Shown here: positions 1 to 7,413 of the stretch, piece by piece
How the letters are laid out: the number at the start of each line of letters is the position of its first letter
How positions within the stretch are numbered: the stretch's first letter is position 1
Source of the DNA: Bacteroidota bacterium
GTDB taxonomy: Bacteria; Bacteroidota; Bacteroidia; Chitinophagales; Chitinophagaceae
Length of the DNA stretch: 17,310 bases
NCBI GenBank assembly: GCA_023412975.1
Contig: JAEZRB010000019.1
Coordinates: 1-17,310 of the forward strand
Reading direction: 5' to 3'
Position numbers and translations under genes: made by a program
Notes under the pieces: generated by a model
Told to the model about the DNA's origin: nothing
The model's input: only the letters and a program-made list of their open reading frames with translations
Database searches by the model: none

Positions 1-44
1 AGGTTGAGGTTGAGGTTGAGGTTAAGGTTGAGGTTAAGATTGAG
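1..44. repeat. hexanucleotide tandem repeat (AGGTTG/AGGTTA)n
   Basis: About 7.3 head-to-tail copies of a 6-base unit begin at the window edge, so the array may continue to the left. Units read AGGTTG three times, then AGGTTA, AGGTTG, AGGTTA, AGATTG and a partial AG. Variation is by G/A transitions. One plus frame (starting at base 3) reads through as Val-Glu/Val-Lys dipeptides and ends at TAA 57-59, so the array could be the 3' end of a gene cut by the edge; this cannot be decided here. Otherwise it is an intergenic microsatellite. Bases 45-93 show no recognisable promoter. Confidence 0.85.
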
Positions 45-93
45 TTTTTACAGGGATAAATGAAAGTGGTTTCACAAAAAACGTTCATAAAAA

Positions 94-603
94 ATGACCG
101 CGCCACATTCGCAGATAATTTTTGAAACGGAAAGGTTGGTGGTAAGACCTTATCAGCAGGAGGATAGCGAATACTTTTTTATGATGAATGGCGACGAGGA
201 GATCGTACGATACATCCGGCCGCCAAAGTCAAGGGAGGAATCCGACCTGTTTTTAAAGGATGTGATTAAATACTCGCAGGAAAATCCCTTATATGGAAGA
301 TGGGCAGTCTTTGAAAAAGAAAGTGGCGAATTCGCCGGTACATTTGCCGTAATTCCCATTGAGAATGCCGATACCATGCAGTTGGGCTATTCACTGCTCA
401 AACGCAACTGGGGAAAAGGGTTTGCTACTGAACTAACCCTGGCAGGTCTGCAATATGTATTCACGAGGACGCCGCTCACAGAAATTTATGCCATCACAGA
501 AGCAGGCAACATGGCCTCGCAAAAAGTTTTGCTGAAAGTAGGATTTAAATTCCAGCGATCTTTCGAAGAAAACCGGAAAGAATTATTTCAATATAAATAT
601 TAG
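94..603 (+). CDS. GNAT family N-acetyltransferase (RimJ/RimL type)
   Basis: This 169-residue protein matches the GNAT fold of the Acetyltransf_3 / RimJ-RimL group. It has an N-terminal ETERLVVRPYQQED strand-helix start (residues about 11-24), a central beta region, the acetyl-CoA pyrophosphate-binding loop RNWGKGFATEL near residues 104-114, and the late NMASQKVLLKVGFK helix typical of the family near 139-152. Such enzymes transfer acetyl from acetyl-CoA to an amine. The acceptor cannot be predicted: RimL-like members act on protein N-termini, others on small molecules. Length is usual for the family. ATG at 94 is the natural start, with the first family motif about 10 residues in. It stands alone on the plus strand, and its TAG stop overlaps the purB stop by four bases. 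Confidence 0.88.
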   Translation: MTAPHSQIIFETERLVVRPYQQEDSEYFFMMNGDEEIVRYIRPPKSREESDLFLKDVIKYSQENPLYGRWAVFEKESGEFAGTFAVIPIENADTMQLGYSLLKRNWGKGFATELTLAGLQYVFTRTPLTEIYAITEAGNMASQKVLLKVGFKFQRSFEENRKELFQYKY

Positions 604-1943
604 AACTTCGCCGTCATCCCCGTATAGTTATGCGGGGTAATAGCCTTCAATTCTTTTTTTACACCGTTGCTGATCTTAAGACCGTCGATAAACTGGTGAA
701 TTGCTTTCTTGTCGATCTTATGGTTGCCCCTGGTCAGGTCTTTTAATGCCTCGTATGGTTTGGGGTAATTCTCCCGGCGCAGTATGGTCTGTATGGCTTC
801 AGCCACAACTGCCCAGTTGTTATCAAGATCTTCATGAATTTTGGGATCGTTGATCAACAATTTACCCAGGCCTTTTTCGATCGATCTAAATGCGATGATC
901 GTGTGTGCAAAGGGGACGCCAATATTACGGAGTACGGTGGAATCGGTGAGGTCGCGTTGCAGCCGCGAGATAGGCAACTTCGACGAAAGGTGTTCGAAGA
1001 TCGCGTTGGCGATGCCCAGGTTCCCCTCTGCATTTTCAAAATCGATGGGGTTCACTTTATGGGGCATAGCCGAAGAGCCCACTTCGCCTTTTTTTGTTTT
1101 CTGTTTAAAATATTCCATCGATACATAGGTCCATATATCGCGGCAAAAATCAACCAGGATATTGTTGATCCTTTTGATACTGTCAAAATGCGCCGCGAGG
1201 TTGTCGTAATGCTCGATTTGGGTAGTGAATTGCTGCCTGCTGAGACCGAGGTGGTCGAGGAAGCTGTTTCCAAACTGTACCCAGTCGGTTTTTGGAAAAG
1301 CTACATGGTGTGCATTGAAATTACCCGTAGCGCCACCAAATTTTGCACTGAAAGGGATCGTTATAAATTGTTCAACCTGGGCCTGTATCCGCTCAGCAAA
1401 TACCATGATCTCCTTACCCAGCTTCGTGGGACTTGCCGGCTGACCATGAGTATGTGCGAGCATGGGAATCTCTTTCCATTCCTGCGCGAGAAGTTTCAAT
1501 TGCGTGTTCAGATTTAACAGGCCCGGCAGGTATTCATATTCTATAGCATGTTTCCAAAGAAGGGGAATGGAGGTATTATTAATGTCCTGGGAAGTCAGCC
1601 CGAAATGAATCCATTCAGTGGCGGTTTTATCATCGGTTTTTTCCAGTTCATTTTTCAGGAAGTATTCTACCGCTTTTACATCATGATTGGTTATATATTC
1701 AATCTGTTTGATCTCCTGGGCATCCTCGGGGCCGAAATCCTCCACCAGTTTTCTGAGGTATTTGGATGTTTTACCGGAAAGTTTGAAAAATTTCTTTTTT
1801 TCCAGGAACAGCAGGTATTCCACTTCCACCAGCACGCGATATTTCATCAGGGCATATTCGGAAAAATATTCATCCAGGTGTTGTACCTGTTTACGATAAC
1901 GGCCGTCGATAGCAGAGATAGCAGTAAGTGCGGAAAGTTCCAT
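600..1943 (-). CDS. purB: adenylosuccinate lyase PurB
   Basis: Cytoplasmic enzyme of purine synthesis that cleaves SAICAR to AICAR plus fumarate and adenylosuccinate to AMP plus fumarate. The 447 residues follow the E. coli-type PurB closely: start MELSALTAISAIDGRY, TNHDVKAVEYF (residues 85-95), the TSQD loop (117-120), THGQPASPT with the catalytic-region His166, and the fumarate-lyase signature GSSAMPHKVNP (289-299) followed by IDFENAEGNLG. The C-terminus ends at TGMTAKF, slightly shorter than in E. coli. The ATG at 1943 is fixed by alignment of the first residues. A TTTTG-N17-TACGTTTG promoter lies directly upstream and would start transcription at or very near the ATG. The gene is divergent from mqnA and convergent with the GNAT gene. 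Confidence 0.98.
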   Translation of the reverse strand: MELSALTAISAIDGRYRKQVQHLDEYFSEYALMKYRVLVEVEYLLFLEKKKFFKLSGKTSKYLRKLVEDFGPEDAQEIKQIEYITNHDVKAVEYFLKNELEKTDDKTATEWIHFGLTSQDINNTSIPLLWKHAIEYEYLPGLLNLNTQLKLLAQEWKEIPMLAHTHGQPASPTKLGKEIMVFAERIQAQVEQFITIPFSAKFGGATGNFNAHHVAFPKTDWVQFGNSFLDHLGLSRQQFTTQIEHYDNLAAHFDSIKRINNILVDFCRDIWTYVSMEYFKQKTKKGEVGSSAMPHKVNPIDFENAEGNLGIANAIFEHLSSKLPISRLQRDLTDSTVLRNIGVPFAHTIIAFRSIEKGLGKLLINDPKIHEDLDNNWAVVAEAIQTILRRENYPKPYEALKDLTRGNHKIDKKAIHQFIDGLKISNGVKKELKAITPHNYTGMTAKF

Positions 1944-1947
1944 GAAA

Positions 1948-1977
1948 CAAACGTATTTTAATACTTAAATCCCAAAA
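1948..1977 (-). promoter_or_regulatory. purB promoter, Bacteroidota -33/-7 type
   Basis: On the minus strand TTTTG (1977-1973) is followed by 17 bases and then TACGTTTG (1955-1948), an exact match to the Bacteroidota TAnnTTTG -7 element with a -33 TTG at normal spacing. The expected start site, a few bases past the G at 1948, falls on or next to the purB ATG at 1943, implying a very short or absent leader. A second -7-like element, TATCTTTG (minus strand, 1999-1992), has no good partner but could give a longer leader. Confidence 0.55.
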
Positions 1978-1980
1978 TCC

Positions 1981-1988
1981 TAGCTTTG
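1981..1988 (+). promoter_or_regulatory. mqnA -7 promoter element TAGCTTTG
   Basis: Exact match to the Bacteroidota TAnnTTTG -7 element, 30 bases upstream of the mqnA ATG. The expected -33 position (about 1956-1963) reads TTTTAATA, with no TTG, so support rests on the -7 element alone. It lies between the two minus-strand -7-like elements, so purB and mqnA promoters are interleaved in one 75-bp region. Confidence 0.4.
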
Positions 1989-2018
1989 CGGCAAAGATAA
2001 AGAACCCAAATTGTAGTA

Positions 2019-2813
2019 ATGAAAGATATAAGTGGACTTCCCGGCGAAGGGGTGAATAAGATTCGTGTAGGCATCGTCAATTACCTCAATACAAAGCCGC
2101 TGATCTATGGATTGCAGCAACCACCAATAAAGGAAATGATCGAATTGACCGGCGCTTATCCTGCAAAAGTGGCGCAGATGCTGATGACGGGACAGGTCGA
2201 TGTAGGTTTGATACCGGTGGCGATAATACCGGAGCTACCCAGCTGGCATGTGAATGGCAATTATTGCATCGGAACAGAAGGGGAGATCGCATCAGTTGGT
2301 TTGTTCAGTGAAGTGCCCCTGCACAAGGTTAAAAGAATTTATCTCGACTACCAGAGCCGGTCTTCGGTCGCTTTATTAAAATGGCTGATGAAGGAGTCCT
2401 GGGGTATAAATGCGGAATTGGTAAATGCCGAGGACGAATCGTTCCGCGATAGGATACAGGGTGAATCAGCAGGACTGGTAATAGGTGACCGGGCATTGGA
2501 GCAGCGTAAACATTCTACCTTTATTTACGATCTTGGTAGTGAGTGGCGTGCTATTACCGGTTTACCATTTGTGTTTGCTGCCTGGATCAGCCTGCGGCCA
2601 CTGCCGGAGGATTTTATTAAGATTTTTGACGAGGCTAATGCGATGGGCATCTCCCGCCTGGATGAAATAGTAAAGGAAAACCCTTACGACCTATACGACC
2701 TCAAAAAATATTATAGCCTGCACTTAAGTTACTTCCTTGATGAGCAAAAGCGACGTGGCATGGAGAAGTTTTTGGAAGTGATCGGGCAGAAGGAGTTTCA
2801 GGTCTCCGGATAA
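2019..2813 (+). CDS. mqnA: chorismate dehydratase MqnA (futalosine menaquinone pathway)
   Basis: MqnA removes water from chorismate to give 3-enolpyruvylbenzoate, the first committed step of the futalosine route to menaquinone. The 264-residue cytoplasmic protein has the family core: RVGIVNYLNTKPLIYGL (residues 16-32), YPAKVAQMLMTGQVDVGLIPVA (47-68), TEGEIASVGLFS (86-97), LDYQSRSSVALLK (109-121) and a GDRALE motif in the second lobe. The fold is that of periplasmic-binding-protein-like MqnA/MqnD proteins, with no signal peptide. ATG 2019 places 15 residues before the core. A GTG at 2052 would give a shorter N-terminus, but the -7 element at 1981 fits the ATG. No other mqn gene is in the window. 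What follows is an unrelated secreted-protein gene 91 bases downstream. Confidence 0.93.
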   Translation: MKDISGLPGEGVNKIRVGIVNYLNTKPLIYGLQQPPIKEMIELTGAYPAKVAQMLMTGQVDVGLIPVAIIPELPSWHVNGNYCIGTEGEIASVGLFSEVPLHKVKRIYLDYQSRSSVALLKWLMKESWGINAELVNAEDESFRDRIQGESAGLVIGDRALEQRKHSTFIYDLGSEWRAITGLPFVFAAWISLRPLPEDFIKIFDEANAMGISRLDEIVKENPYDLYDLKKYYSLHLSYFLDEQKRRGMEKFLEVIGQKEFQVSG

Positions 2814-2904
2814 GCCTTTTTATTGGGTCAAAAGCTTTTAAAAACGCGGGTTTTAGGTTATTTTAGCGGCTAGCCATCCACCTTATTTGTAAGCTATCCG
2901 TATA

Positions 2905-5900
2905 ATGCGCCACCAACTGACTGATCTTTGCAGGATTATTTTATTTCCTGTTTTTTTCCTTCTTGTACAACAAGGTTTTCTTGCTGCACAGACTTGCAAT
3001 AACTGGCTGAATCTGCCTTCGTATCAATCGTATGTGAGTGTCGGTGACCTGGATGTGACAGGTACAAAAATAACCGTGGAAGCCACTTTTATGCGGACAG
3101 CACCTTATACAGGTGGCCAGATATGGGCGGGCGACCTGGTTTCAAAACACGTGCATCCTACCGATGCCAATTATTTATTGCGACCCAATAACGCAGAGAT
3201 CACCACTTCCAATGGGTATTTCCGTACACCTGATATTTGTGAAATCGAGCTCAATAAGATTTACCATGCTGCCATGGTTTATGATGGCAGTACATTAAAA
3301 TTCTACCGGAATGGCTATTTGATGAGCAGTGTACCTGCATCGGGAACGATGTATCAGAACAATTACGAAACCCGTATTGGTTTATATGATGCTTTGGTGC
3401 ACAACACAAACCTGATTGGTTATATCAATGAAGTCAGGATATGGAATGTCGTAAGAACACAGGCTCAGATCCGGGCCTATATGAATACTTCTTTGCCCTC
3501 ACCAGCCACACAATCAGGATTACTTGCATACTATACTTTTAATAGCCTTATCAATAAACAAGGGAACACGGCCTGGAATGGAACAATTGGTGGTTCTGCG
3601 ACGATCAACCGAACGATACCGGATTGTAGCTTTGTGGCGGATTCGTGCGCAGCTAAGCCTGGAGAACTAGAGGGATCGTTTGATTTTGTTTATAAGCAGG
3701 ATGTTTGTAGTCCTTTCAAAGTTCAATTTAACGGTACAGGTATTAATCCTTCTACTACTTTTTGGGACTTTGGCGATGGGAGTACAAAAACTGCAGATTT
3801 AAACCCATCGCATACCTATGATTCAGAAGGGAACTATTTGGTAAGATATGGTATTAGTGCCGGGGTATCCACCGACACTATTGAAAAATTAGTTACTATT
3901 CGAGTATTTGAGGAAGATGTAATTGTAACACCAGATACTACAATTTGTTCAGGCACTACAAAGCAACTGAGAACAAAGCCTTCATTGAGCTTTTGCTGGT
4001 TTCCTACAACTTATCTTGATAATCCCAACTCTCCTAACCCAACAACATCCACTCCTCACGATATTACCTACTATTTTACAGCTGAGACTACCGGTAACAA
4101 TCTTATTGCAAATGGAAATTTTTCACAAGGAAACACAGGGTTTACTTCAGGGTATAATTATGCTAGCAATAACCTGACTGAGGGACAATATTACGTACAC
4201 ACCAATCCGTCAGCCTGGAATCCATCCCTAAGTAAATGTGGTGACCACACAACTGGTAATGGTAATATGATGTTGGTAAATGGCTCGCCCGTTCCGGATG
4301 TTAATGTATGGCGCCAAACTATAAATGTAAAGCCAAATACGAATTATGCTTTTTCCACCTGGATTCAGGCTTTGTATCCACCGAATCCCGCAATATTACA
4401 GTTTTCGATTAATGGACAAACGACAGGCGTAGTAATTACCGCTAGCCTGCCAACCTGTACCTGGGATCAATTCTACACTACGTGGAACTCGGGAAATAAT
4501 ACTACTGCAGTTATTTCAATCGTCAATAAGAATACCCAGATTCAGGGTAATGACTTTGCATTGGACGATATTTCATTTGCAGAGGTATTTGTTAAGCGTG
4601 ATTCTGTTAAAATATTTGTTGACAAACCAGTTGTTACAGCAACGGTTGATACATCGATCTGCAGCGGTAAATCAGTTCAGTTACAGGCTTCAGGCGCACA
4701 GACATACCAATGGTCGCCCAGCCAGGGGCTAAGCAACACTTCTTCTGCAAGTCCCATAGCGACACCCTCGGTTTCCACTCGATATATAGTAACAGGGACT
4801 TCGTCAAAAGGTTGTATTGCAAAAGACACGGTTATGGTAAACCTTTTCCCCAAGGCATCAATTTTAGTATCGGATGATACTACGATTTGTAAAAACACAA
4901 ATGTGAGCTTAGCGGCGAGTGGTGGCATCGGATATACTTGGACACCGTCGTCATCTTTAAGTAATCCCGCAGTAGCAAATCCGGTCGCCTCACCATTAGT
5001 CAATACGAAGTACTATGTTACCATAAAAGACAATTATGCCTGTGAGTATAGTGATTCTGTTAGTGTGTCTATAAGGCCGGATCCAGATTTTCAAGTCAAT
5101 GCAGATGTATCCATTTGCCCGAAGGATTCCGCTCAGTTATGGGCTTCCGGAGGAGATGAATATGTTTGGCAACCGGCAGTAGGTATTTCTGGCCTGATTG
5201 GTCCTAACTTGAAGGCCTGTCCGAACGTTACAACCGAATACACTGTAAGAATCACGGAAAACACCTGTCATGAAACTGCGGAATTGAAAACAAGGGTAAC
5301 TGTTTTGCCACTACCAGACTTATTAGTTCAAAAATCAAGTGACATTGATTGCAGGAATACGCAGTCAATCTTAAATGTAAGTGGTGCTTTAAATTATCAA
5401 TGGTTTCCTGCACAGGGTCTAGATAATCCAGGGCTTCCAAATCCAGTCGCTCAACCAGGTATAACTACGAGATATTATGTTAATGGTACAAGTAATGACG
5501 GTTGTTCAAATGTTGACTCGATCGATGTATTCGTTTATCCTAAGCCGGATATCAGGGTAACTGCTGATACCATGATATGCAAAAATGCAAGTGCCCAGAT
5601 TTACGCCAGCGGAGGAAATAGTTATTCCTGGTCACCAGCTGCATCATTAGATGACCCATCTTCGGCTAATCCAATTGCATCCCCCGATACCAGTACAAAA
5701 TATTTTGTAAAGATTGTTGATGCTATCGCCTGTGAATATCTCGACTCAGTCCAGGTGATGATCAGGCCAGAACCCATATTCGATGCGATTGCCGGGGTGA
5801 CAGGTTGCAAGGGAGACACTCTCCAGCTTTCTGCCTCCGGAGGGGATCAGTATGAATGGACACCCCCACTGGGTTTAAGCAATGCAGCGCTGGCCAATCC

Positions 5901-6516
5901 TCTAGCATTGCCGGGAGAGTCTAGAGACTATTCCGTGACTATTACGGAGTCTGTTTGTAACCAGTCTGTAACATTAAACACTAGCATCGTTGTATTGCCC
6001 TCCCCGATAATAACTGCAGTCAGTACTAATGATATTGATTGCAGCCAGGCTCAAACACAACTAACCGCCAGCGGTGCCAGCGAATACAATTGGTTTCCCG
6101 GTGACAGGATAAACAATCCTGACGTTTTCAATCCAATCGCAAGTCCCACCATAACGACTGAATACATCGTTAAAGGCACCGATTTAAATGGGTGTACAGG
6201 TTTCGATACTGTAGTAGTAAAAGTTGAAAACATTAATAAGAGTGAATATCTTATGCCGAATGCTTTTACCCCCAACAATGACGGTTTGAATGATTGCTAT
6301 AAAATTAAATACTGGGGCTCGGTAGATGACTTCGAGTTCAGTGTTTTCAACCGTTGGGGTAATAGACTGTTTTATACAAAGGATCCTGGGCAATGCTGGG
6401 ATGGTACTTTTAAAGGAATTCCTCAAGACCCCGGGGTTTATATTTACATGATTAAAGGGAAGACTTTTTGCGAACCTGAAGTGTTCAGAAAAGGAACTTT
6501 TCTACTCATACGGTAA
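2905..6516 (+). CDS. T9SS type B cargo: LamG, PKD, inserted jelly-roll and Ig-like repeats
   Basis: A 1203-residue secreted protein. Residues 1-28 form a signal peptide (hydrophobic 11-28) with probable cleavage LAA|Q before Gln29, as is usual for Bacteroidota. Domains in order: LamG/concanavalin-like, about 30-240; PKD, about 258-334, with WDFGDG at 287-292; an Ig-like repeat starting near 337, interrupted at about 398-562 by a carbohydrate-binding-like module (LIANGNFSQGNTGF to FALDDISF) and resumed at 564-573; seven Ig-like repeats at 574-1109; and the gliding motility-associated C-terminal domain at 1110-1203 (PNAFTPNNDG, FNRWGN, WDGTFKG, GVYIYMIKG), which directs T9SS export. It is probably an adhesin-like or glycan-binding surface protein. 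No enzyme domain is visible. No TAnnTTTG element was found upstream. GC drops within this gene towards its 3' part. It lies upstream of the CDP-sugar operon; a functional link is inference. Confidence 0.92.
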   Translation: MRHQLTDLCRIILFPVFFLLVQQGFLAAQTCNNWLNLPSYQSYVSVGDLDVTGTKITVEATFMRTAPYTGGQIWAGDLVSKHVHPTDANYLLRPNNAEITTSNGYFRTPDICEIELNKIYHAAMVYDGSTLKFYRNGYLMSSVPASGTMYQNNYETRIGLYDALVHNTNLIGYINEVRIWNVVRTQAQIRAYMNTSLPSPATQSGLLAYYTFNSLINKQGNTAWNGTIGGSATINRTIPDCSFVADSCAAKPGELEGSFDFVYKQDVCSPFKVQFNGTGINPSTTFWDFGDGSTKTADLNPSHTYDSEGNYLVRYGISAGVSTDTIEKLVTIRVFEEDVIVTPDTTICSGTTKQLRTKPSLSFCWFPTTYLDNPNSPNPTTSTPHDITYYFTAETTGNNLIANGNFSQGNTGFTSGYNYASNNLTEGQYYVHTNPSAWNPSLSKCGDHTTGNGNMMLVNGSPVPDVNVWRQTINVKPNTNYAFSTWIQALYPPNPAILQFSINGQTTGVVITASLPTCTWDQFYTTWNSGNNTTAVISIVNKNTQIQGNDFALDDISFAEVFVKRDSVKIFVDKPVVTATVDTSICSGKSVQLQASGAQTYQWSPSQGLSNTSSASPIATPSVSTRYIVTGTSSKGCIAKDTVMVNLFPKASILVSDDTTICKNTNVSLAASGGIGYTWTPSSSLSNPAVANPVASPLVNTKYYVTIKDNYACEYSDSVSVSIRPDPDFQVNADVSICPKDSAQLWASGGDEYVWQPAVGISGLIGPNLKACPNVTTEYTVRITENTCHETAELKTRVTVLPLPDLLVQKSSDIDCRNTQSILNVSGALNYQWFPAQGLDNPGLPNPVAQPGITTRYYVNGTSNDGCSNVDSIDVFVYPKPDIRVTADTMICKNASAQIYASGGNSYSWSPAASLDDPSSANPIASPDTSTKYFVKIVDAIACEYLDSVQVMIRPEPIFDAIAGVTGCKGDTLQLSASGGDQYEWTPPLGLSNAALANPLALPGESRDYSVTITESVCNQSVTLNTSIVVLPSPIITAVSTNDIDCSQAQTQLTASGASEYNWFPGDRINNPDVFNPIASPTITTEYIVKGTDLNGCTGFDTVVVKVENINKSEYLMPNAFTPNNDGLNDCYKIKYWGSVDDFEFSVFNRWGNRLFYTKDPGQCWDGTFKGIPQDPGVYIYMIKGKTFCEPEVFRKGTFLLIR
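4624..6231 (+). repeat. seven Ig-like protein repeats in A-B-C-A-B-C-A order
   Basis: Consecutive coding repeats of 76-77 residues lie at 4624-4851, 4852-5079, 5080-5310, 5311-5541, 5542-5769, 5770-6000 and 6001-6231. Common core: a Cys near position 13-14, ASGG or SGA, YxWxP near 28-33, NP..ASP, a TxY strand, and a second Cys near 63-65. Repeats 1, 4 and 7 share GTxxxGC; repeats 2 and 5 share ICKN, ACEY and end IRP; repeats 3 and 6 share ITExxC and end VLP. By hand count repeats 2 and 5 are identical at 42 of 76 positions, against 31 of 76 for repeats 1 and 2. Each repeat has exactly two cysteines about 50 residues apart, suggesting one disulfide per domain. Confidence 0.9.
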
Positions 6517-6549
6517 GCTCTTGCCATTTAGCAAGCCATCTAATGAGCT
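6516..6549 (+). other. inverted repeats downstream of the T9SS gene
   Basis: CTTGC (6520-6524) and GCAAG (6531-6535) form a perfect 5-bp stem with a 6-base loop. AGCTC (6516-6520) can also pair with GAGCT (6545-6549) around it. No U-run follows, so this is not a standard intrinsic terminator. It starts at the TAA stop of the cargo gene and may stabilise or end that transcript before the next promoter. Confidence 0.3.
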
Positions 6550-6592
6550 GATGCTACGTTATAATATCTCATCAAATTTCCATAACTAGTTA

Positions 6593-6621
6593 TTTTGGTT
6601 CAATCCAAACTGGTATTTTTG
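6593..6621 (+). promoter_or_regulatory. promoter of the CDP-sugar operon
   Basis: TTTTG (6593-6597) is followed by 16 bases and TATTTTTG (6614-6621), an exact TAnnTTTG match to the Bacteroidota -7 element. The spacing is about one base shorter than the usual minimum. It lies 15 bases upstream of the rfbF ATG at 6637, giving a short leader. Because it overlaps the upstream in-frame TTG at 6595, it argues that the ATG is the true start. Confidence 0.55.
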
Positions 6622-6636
6622 CGAAATTCTCTTAAA

Positions 6637-7413
6637 ATGAAAGTAGTCATTTTTGCAGGCGGACTGGGAACGAGAATTTCAGAGGAAACTGAAAGTCGTC
6701 CTAAACCTATGGTGGAAATTGGTGGCAAGCCAATCATCTGGCATATTATGAAGATCTATGAACGATATGGTCATAGTGAGTTTATAGTGTGTTTGGGGTA
6801 TAAGGGGTATATGATCAAAGAGTACTTTATGAATTATTATATGCATAATTCAGATGTTACCATTGATCTTAGCCGGAATCAATATAATATTCATACCAGT
6901 AATTCTGAATCGTTCAAAGTAACCTTAGTCGATACCGGTTTGAATACGAAGACGGCAGGTAGGTTGAAAGCTGTTCAAAAGTATATTGGGAATGAAGATT
7001 TTATGTTGACTTATGGGGATGGGGTTTGTGATGTAGATATAAATGAACTGGTGAATTTTCATAAGAGCCGAAATAAAATAGCAACTGTAACAGCAATCCA
7101 ACTGGATGCGCGTTTTGGAGGTATGGATTTGGGTGCGAATGGCGAGGTAGTTTCTTTCCGGGAAAAGGCAAAAGATGAATCTAAATGGATTAACGGCGGT
7201 TTTTTTGTTCTGAAGCCAGATGTTTTCAACTATTTACAATCAAATATGGATGATATCATGTGGGAAGACGAGCCTCTTGAAAAGTTAACGAATGACGGGG
7301 AGCTTGTAGCATACCAACATAAAGGTTTCTGGAAATGTATGGATGCGCTCCGTGATAAGATTGAGTTGGAATCATTGTGGCAAAATAATCAGGCGAAATG
7401 GAAGGTTTGGTAG
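6637..7413 (+). CDS. rfbF: glucose-1-phosphate cytidylyltransferase RfbF
   Basis: Joins alpha-D-glucose 1-phosphate and CTP into CDP-glucose plus pyrophosphate, the entry step of CDP-6-deoxyhexose synthesis. From this start the protein has 258 residues, the usual RfbF length (about 257). Motifs: nucleotidyltransferase loop AGGLGTR (7-13) with RPKPMVEIGG (21-30, Lys23), TYGDG with the metal-binding Asp (125-129), NGGFF (187-191), DEPLEKL (211-217) and GFWKCMDALRD (230-240), which are specific to the cytidylyltransferase branch rather than RmlA or GalU. An in-frame TTG at 6595 would add 14 residues that do not belong to the family and would lie inside the promoter. The next gene starts within its last 16 bases, so translation is probably coupled. 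Confidence 0.95.
   Translation: MKVVIFAGGLGTRISEETESRPKPMVEIGGKPIIWHIMKIYERYGHSEFIVCLGYKGYMIKEYFMNYYMHNSDVTIDLSRNQYNIHTSNSESFKVTLVDTGLNTKTAGRLKAVQKYIGNEDFMLTYGDGVCDVDINELVNFHKSRNKIATVTAIQLDARFGGMDLGANGEVVSFREKAKDESKWINGGFFVLKPDVFNYLQSNMDDIMWEDEPLEKLTNDGELVAYQHKGFWKCMDALRDKIELESLWQNNQAKWKVW

Noticed and set aside
1..44. CRISPR-like or telomere-like array
   Set aside because: Units are contiguous hexamers without spacers, which rules out CRISPR; the window is bacterial, so a telomere reading has no support.
834..1517. Long plus-strand open frame (227 codons) opposite purB
   Set aside because: It lies entirely within the highly conserved purB coding region on the other strand and has no recognisable domain; typical antisense shadow.
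2830..2839. Palindrome AAAAGCTTTT downstream of mqnA as terminator
   Set aside because: No loop and no GC-rich stem; a simple AT-rich palindrome.
6595..6636. TTG-initiated N-terminal extension of RfbF
   Set aside because: The added residues are outside the family, the ATG gives the standard length, and the TTG lies inside the probable promoter.
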